Assembly (NCBI RefSeq): GCF_000282355.1 | Contig: NZ_AKJL01000272.1 | Coordinates: 1-64,000 of the forward strand | Origin: Pseudomonas sp. GM49 | GTDB taxonomy: Bacteria > Pseudomonadota > Gammaproteobacteria > Pseudomonadales > Pseudomonadaceae | DNA: 64,000 bases | Direction: 5' to 3' | In this document: positions 60,089 through 64,000 of the stretch, one piece after another | How positions within the stretch are numbered: position 1 is the first letter of the stretch | Layout of the letters: the number at the start of each line of letters is the position of its first letter | Made by a program: the position numbers and the translations under genes | The notes under the pieces: model-generated | Database searches by the model: none | What the model was told of the DNA's origin: nothing | Seen by the model: only the letters and a program-made list of their open reading frames with translations

Positions 60089-61147
60089 TCAAATCAACGA
60101 CATCTGGCGACCCGGCGGACAAAAGGCGTCGCAATCCAGGTTAAAGCCTTCCCGTCGATTGAGCCCCAGGCGTTTGATGGTTTTGGCAAAGCGCTGCGCC
60201 AGCAGGTCGGCGAAGGGGCCTTCGCCGCGCATTCGAGCGCCAAAGCGGCTGTCGTAGAGTTCACCGCCACGGCTCTGGCGAATCAGGCTCAGCACATGCG
60301 CCGCCCGTTGCGGATAGTGGGCGCCCAGCCATTCTTCGAACAGCGGCGCCACTTCCAGCGGCAGGCGCAACATCATGTAAGCAGCGCTTTGCGCCCCGGC
60401 TACATGGGCCTCGGTGAGCAGGCTTTCGAGCTCACTGTCGTTGATCATCGGAATCATCGGTGAACACAGCACGCCCACCGGAATGCCTGCATCGCGCATG
60501 ACCCTGATCGCCCGCAACCGGGCCTTGGGCGCTGCGGCGCGGGGTTCGAGGATGCGCTTGAGTTCGTCGTCCAGGGTGGTCAGGCTGATCATTACCGCCA
60601 CCAGTCTTTGGCTGGCAAGCTCGGTCAGCAGGTCCAGGTCACGAAGAATCAGCGAGCCCTTGGTGACGATTGTCACCGGGTGCCGGTATCGCAGGAGTAC
60701 CTCGAGGGTTTGCCGGGTGATCTTGTATTCACGCTCGATCGGCTGATACGGATCGGTGTTGGAACCGAGGTTGATCGGTGCACATTGATAGCCACGCTTG
60801 GACAGCTGCTCCTCCAGCACATCCGTGGCGTTGGTCTTGGCGATCAGTTTTGTTTCGAAATCCAGCCCTGGTGACATGTCCCAATAGGCGTGACTGGGGC
60901 GTGCATAGCAATAAATGCAGCCGTGCTCGCAGCCGCGATAGGGATTGATCGAACGGTCGAAGGGCAAATCCGGCGATGTGTTACGGGTAATGATGGTTTT
61001 CGCCGTTTCAATGCGCACCTCGGTGCCCTGGGTGAGCGGTACTTCCTGGTACCAGCCGTCGTCCTCTGCCACCGAATGGCTGGGGGCGAAGCGGTTGTGC
61101 GGGTTGGTCGCGGTGCCGCGGCCACGGGGAGGCAGAGAGCTAATCAT
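60089..61147 (-). CDS. SPL-type radical SAM protein (PA0069-like)
   Basis: A 352-aa radical SAM protein with the 4Fe-4S motif C73-x3-C77-x2-C80 (YRGCEHGCIYCYAR), related to spore photoproduct lyase and COG1533. The substrate is unknown, but a DNA-repair link is plausible because a LexA box lies 17 bases upstream of the start. Monocistronic. Confidence 0.88.
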   Translation of the reverse strand: MISSLPPRGRGTATNPHNRFAPSHSVAEDDGWYQEVPLTQGTEVRIETAKTIITRNTSPDLPFDRSINPYRGCEHGCIYCYARPSHAYWDMSPGLDFETKLIAKTNATDVLEEQLSKRGYQCAPINLGSNTDPYQPIEREYKITRQTLEVLLRYRHPVTIVTKGSLILRDLDLLTELASQRLVAVMISLTTLDDELKRILEPRAAAPKARLRAIRVMRDAGIPVGVLCSPMIPMINDSELESLLTEAHVAGAQSAAYMMLRLPLEVAPLFEEWLGAHYPQRAAHVLSLIRQSRGGELYDSRFGARMRGEGPFADLLAQRFAKTIKRLGLNRREGFNLDCDAFCPPGRQMSLI

Positions 61148-61163
61148 CGGCGTATTCCTGCAT

Positions 61164-61179
61164 CTGTATATCCATACAG
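61164..61179 (-). promoter_or_regulatory. LexA (SOS) box of the radical SAM gene
   Basis: CTGTATATCCATACAG is a perfect CTG-N10-CAG palindrome-type SOS box, 17-32 bases before the gene start and close to where its promoter must be. I recall PA0069 as a LexA target in P. aeruginosa. Confidence 0.88.
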
Positions 61180-61375
61180 TAACCGACGTCGCACCTCGCG
61201 ACCAGTACCGCTCAGCCCTTCATTTGACAGTTGGGCTGTTGTCATGAACTTACTTGTTCAATAAACGAAGGGAAAACTAAGGAAACATATAGTCAGTGGC
61301 TGGATCCAATACCCGCCCGTATATTCAACCCAACAAGCAACACCCTCAACAGCAAACAAATAAAAGGATTTATTA

Positions 61376-61678
61376 ATGTCTTTCTTCAATCAGCGCGGCA
61401 TCTTCCTGCAACTTATGCAACCAAGCCATTCGGAGCCCGACACACTTGTTTCGTTGCAACTTGCTCGCAAGGAATCAAGTTGGGATGCGGAAAATGAACA
61501 ACAAGTTGAAAAACTGGTCGACTCGGTTTTTTTCAGGGCCACTTCTACAGACCTGGGTGATTCTTTCAGTATCAGGACTGTCGGAAAGGATGTAGATGGA
61601 GACGGCGTCATTGGCGCATCGGACAAAGCCAAGCTGCAGGCGCTGGCCAAGGCCTACGCCAGTATCGTCAACCCTTGA
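61376..61678 (+). CDS. Small protein with EF-hand-like loop, copy A
   Basis: A 100-aa protein, not recognised. It begins MSFFNQRGIFLQLMQ and contains DVDGDGVIGASD (about residues 72-83), a complete EF-hand/dockerin-type calcium loop (D-x-D-x-D-G-x-I-x-x-x-D), followed by helix KAKLQALAKAYASIVNP. No signal peptide. AAAGGA lies 9 bases before ATG. It shares its FxxxGxFLQ start and loop-helix layout with the next gene. Its DNA is AT-richer than its neighbours. Confidence 0.7.
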   Translation: MSFFNQRGIFLQLMQPSHSEPDTLVSLQLARKESSWDAENEQQVEKLVDSVFFRATSTDLGDSFSIRTVGKDVDGDGVIGASDKAKLQALAKAYASIVNP

Positions 61679-61764
61679 CTCCTGACCGTTGATTTCAGCT
61701 GTCAAAGAGTCGTTTCGGATGCATGTGGACGACTGCATGCATTCAAGATAATCGCGAGGATAAA

Positions 61765-62313
61765 ATGCCAATATTCACCAAGACAGGCGCTTTCTTGCAA
61801 CGAATAGAAACATCAAACAATGTACAAGTAATTATAAAACTAATAAGACCAAACAACTATTCCGACGCAACAAATCAACCAAACCGCGATACCCTTACCC
61901 ACATACCAACTCTGACACTCCATATAAACGATGACGGAAAAACAGTAAAGCTGGACTTTGACCCATGGTCTGACATCAATGTTAATTCAGACAGTAACAT
62001 TGACGAAAAAGATATCGGCATCGTGACAGATCTCGCGCTCGCCTTTTTTCATCAAACAATAATAACTTCTGAATTCGCAGGCTATCTCTATCGCCTTCCC
62101 GCTGACCCGTCCGAGTTTCGAGTAGGTGTCGAGATATTGGAGTTTGATGAAAATGATCAAAAATTCTACAGCTACGATGTTCTCGAAACCGAGTCTCTGG
62201 ATTCAGGCGCCCGGTTTCAAGGCGCGCGTCGTAACCCTCAGACTGGAAAGGTTTATGAGTACGGGACGGCCCTGGAGGCATTGCTCAAGGCATTCATCAA
62301 GTTGGAACTGTAG
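61765..62313 (+). CDS. Unknown protein with EF-hand-like loop, copy B
   Basis: A 182-aa protein, not recognised. It begins MPIFTKTGAFLQRIE, like copy A. NVNSDSNIDEKD (about residue 74) matches an EF-hand spacing with Asn replacing Asp, followed by IGIVTDLALAFFHQ. The C-terminal third (GARRNPQTGKVYEYGTALEALLKAFIKLEL) has no counterpart in copy A. The first half uses AT-rich codons (ATA, AAT, AAA), unlike the rest of the window, which suggests acquisition. GAGG RBS; 86 bases after copy A. Confidence 0.75.
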   Translation: MPIFTKTGAFLQRIETSNNVQVIIKLIRPNNYSDATNQPNRDTLTHIPTLTLHINDDGKTVKLDFDPWSDINVNSDSNIDEKDIGIVTDLALAFFHQTIITSEFAGYLYRLPADPSEFRVGVEILEFDENDQKFYSYDVLETESLDSGARFQGARRNPQTGKVYEYGTALEALLKAFIKLEL

Positions 62314-62443
62314 GCTCGGTCAGGCGTAGCGACTTCAGGACAGGGACTTCACGATTCTTTGACGGTCCGCTCACAGGCCTTTGACCGCGCATGGCTGATC
62401 CTTGTCAGCCTCTTCCCGTCCCTTTCTGAACGGTCGCTCAAGC

Positions 62444-63088
62444 ATGCCTCTATCACGATTTTTATCTGCAATATGCCTGTCGCTGGTCGCACTCGTTAAC
62501 CTGACACCGGCATTTGCTGACGACAGCACGATGCACCGTCCGGCAGACTGGGCTCAACCGATCGAGAAGCAATACAACCTCTTTCAAATGTCGCCAACTC
62601 TCTATCGCAGCGCCTTGCCGGACAAAGGGGCGGTGCCGCTGCTGGAAAAACTCAAGGTCGGGACGGTAATCAACTTCCTGCCTGAAGCGGACTCCAGTTG
62701 GTTGTCCACGCCGGGGATCACTCAAGTACAGCTGCCTTATCGCACCAACCATGTGGATGACGCCGATGTGCTCAAGGCCTTGCGCGCCATCAAGTCTGCA
62801 GAAGCCAAAGGCCCGGTACTGATGCATTGCAAACACGGTTCCGACCGTACTGGCCTGATGGCGGCCATGTACCGGGTTGTCATCCAGGGCTGGACCAAGG
62901 AAGAGGCCCTTAACGAAATGACCCAGGGCGGCTTTGGCGACAGCACCCATTTCAAGGACGGAATTCGCTACATGATGCAGGCCGACGTGGAAAAACTGCG
63001 CACGGCCCTGGCCAATGGCGATTGCAGCACCAGTCCGTTCGCCGCGTGCTCGATGAAGAGCTGGTTCAAGTCCGCTCATATCGAATAA
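62444..63088 (+). CDS. Periplasmic dual-specificity/tyrosine phosphatase (TpbA-like)
   Basis: A 214-aa exported phosphatase. Signal peptide (about 1-25, ending AFA). Active-site loop HCKHGSDRTG gives C129-x5-R135; the acid D105 or D106 sits in HVDDADVL. The layout resembles P. aeruginosa TpbA, which restrains biofilm formation by dephosphorylating the periplasmic side of a GGDEF protein. ATG 62444 starts the signal peptide; the 62402 extension lacks it. Confidence 0.88.
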   Translation: MPLSRFLSAICLSLVALVNLTPAFADDSTMHRPADWAQPIEKQYNLFQMSPTLYRSALPDKGAVPLLEKLKVGTVINFLPEADSSWLSTPGITQVQLPYRTNHVDDADVLKALRAIKSAEAKGPVLMHCKHGSDRTGLMAAMYRVVIQGWTKEEALNEMTQGGFGDSTHFKDGIRYMMQADVEKLRTALANGDCSTSPFAACSMKSWFKSAHIE

Positions 63089-63127
63089 AAAGCCCCCGTT
63101 GCATTGCGCAACGGAGGCTTTTTTTCA
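63087..63127. terminator. Bidirectional terminator
   Basis: AAAAAGCC...CGTTGC pairs with GCAACG...GGCTTTTTTT around a short loop, between the convergent phosphatase and yheV genes. Confidence 0.9.
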
Positions 63128-63128
63128 C

Positions 63129-63416
63129 TCAGTGCTGTTCGTCAGGCTTTTTCTTCAGTTTCGGGTTCGGGAAGAACTGAACCGCCTGAACCTTGGTGTC
63201 CGCTGGCTTCGGCGCAGTCGCATTGACCCGCGTACCTAGCTCCCTGGGCACCGACAGCCCTTGTTCATTGAGAGTGTCGGAGTAACCGCAGGCCACGCAC
63301 TCTCGGTGCGGGACCAGGTCCTCGTTCCACATCATCAACTTATCCGGCTCGCTGCATGCCGGGCAGACCGCCCCGGCGATAAAGCGTTTTTTCGTAATCA
63401 CAGGTCCCTCACTCAT
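63129..63416 (-). CDS. yheV: YheV-family zinc-ribbon protein
   Basis: A 95-aa protein with two CxxC pairs (CPAC about 18-21, CVAC about 40-43) forming a zinc ribbon, and a basic C-terminus (NPKLKKKPDEQH). Its ATG overlaps the prlC stop, a linkage seen across gamma-proteobacteria. Role unknown. Confidence 0.9.
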   Translation of the reverse strand: MSEGPVITKKRFIAGAVCPACSEPDKLMMWNEDLVPHRECVACGYSDTLNEQGLSVPRELGTRVNATAPKPADTKVQAVQFFPNPKLKKKPDEQH

Positions 63417-64000
63417 GCTGCCGCGTCCTCACTCAGGCCACTGTGGCGCAAGAGTGCGTCAATCGATGGCTCACGGCCACGGAAGTCGACGAACAGCACC
63501 ATCGGTTCCTGGGAACCGCCACGCGCCAGGATCGCTTCGCGGAACGCACGACCAGTGTCGGCGTTGAGCACACCTTCTTCTTCAAACTTCGAGAACGCAT
63601 CGGCCGACAGCACTTCAGCCCATTTGTAGCTGTAGTAACCCGCGGCATAACCGCCGGCGAAGATGTGCGCAAAGCTGTTGGGGAAGCGGTTGTAGGCCGG
63701 CGGACGCATGACCGAAACCTCGTCGCGCACGCCTTCGAGCACTTGCAGCACACTGCGACCATCGCCGTGGGTGGCGTGCAGTTCGAAGTCGAACAGCGAG
63801 AATTCCAGTTGGCGGACCATCATCAGGCCAGACTGGAAGTTTTTCGCCGCGAGCATTTTCCCGAGCAGGTCCTGAGGCAGTGGTTCGCCGGATTCATAGT
63901 GACCGGAAATCAGCGCCAGACCTTCCGGCTCCCAGCACCAGTTTTCCATGAACTGACTTGGCAGTTCGACCGCATCCCAGGCCACACCGTTGATGCCGGA
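63413..64000 (-). CDS. prlC: Oligopeptidase A, C-terminal part (cut by window end)
   Basis: Only the last 195 codons are inside the window; the gene continues beyond base 64000. The visible part matches the M3 metallopeptidase C-terminus: VELPSQFMENWCWEP, FAHIFAGGYAAGYYSYKWAEVLSADAF. The HEFGH zinc motif lies upstream, outside the window. It degrades cytosolic peptides such as cleaved signal peptides. Confidence 0.95.
   Translation of the reverse strand, partial: SGINGVAWDAVELPSQFMENWCWEPEGLALISGHYESGEPLPQDLLGKMLAAKNFQSGLMMVRQLEFSLFDFELHATHGDGRSVLQVLEGVRDEVSVMRPPAYNRFPNSFAHIFAGGYAAGYYSYKWAEVLSADAFSKFEEEGVLNADTGRAFREAILARGGSQEPMVLFVDFRGREPSIDALLRHSGLSEDAAA

Overview
The window looks like chromosomal core DNA of a fluorescens-group Pseudomonas. 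The evidence is gene content and order: pntAA/AB/B, trpBA-trpI, algB-kinB, a dgcP-dsbA-cytochrome c4 block, engB-(ErsA-like sRNA)-polA-thrB, znuA/zur-znuCB, metNIQ and an aa3-type oxidase operon. Further evidence is the Pseudomonas-restricted families (DUF2388, DUF1161, PA0061/PA0062 lipoproteins, a PA0069-type radical SAM protein) and the many REP hairpins of the GTGGGAGC-GCTCCCAC type. PAO1 gene comparisons are from memory. No rRNA, tRNA, prophage, insertion sequence or CRISPR array was seen.

Layout: 0.1-3.6 kb glutarate catabolism (gcdG, gcdH, divergent gcdR). 4.1-7.0 kb proton-translocating transhydrogenase. 7.2-8.7 kb acetate/succinate CoA-transferase. 9.0-12.9 kb small-protein region: two DUF1127 proteins, three tandem DUF2388 secreted proteins and a large periplasmic protein with two hydrolase-like motifs. 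12.9-16.0 kb trpBA with divergent trpI. 16-20.8 kb small proteins (DUF883, dodecin, two DUF1161, two lipoproteins), a flavin monooxygenase and a lipoprotein metallopeptidase. 20.7-23.5 kb SpmAB-like membrane protein and gltP, the latter behind a structured leader. 24.2-34.4 kb envelope and signalling: AlgB/KinB, an EAL protein, an AmiD-type amidase, the diguanylate cyclase DgcP, a nuclease-fold protein and DsbA. 34.6-39.6 kb cytochromes c4/c5, EngB, an ErsA-like sRNA and PolA. 40-47.6 kb thrB, zinc uptake with its regulator, methionine uptake. 47.8-56.4 kb aa3 oxidase (subunit II carries a fused cytochrome c domain) with heme A synthesis and copper-assembly genes. 57.5-59.8 kb SulP transporter with a beta-carbonic anhydrase. 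60-61.2 kb radical SAM protein behind a perfect LexA box. 61.4-62.3 kb two unrecognised, AT-rich, EF-hand-like genes. 62.4-64 kb periplasmic tyrosine phosphatase, YheV and the 3' end of prlC, which the window cuts.

The genes form several working units: glutarate to acetyl-CoA, NADPH supply, tryptophan synthesis, alginate and c-di-GMP control, zinc homeostasis, and assembly of the terminal oxidase. The least expected items are the EF-hand-like pair, the ErsA-like RNA with its AlgU-type promoter, the gltP leader, the GTAC-containing repeats around the DUF1127 genes, and the two-motif protein downstream of the DUF2388 array.
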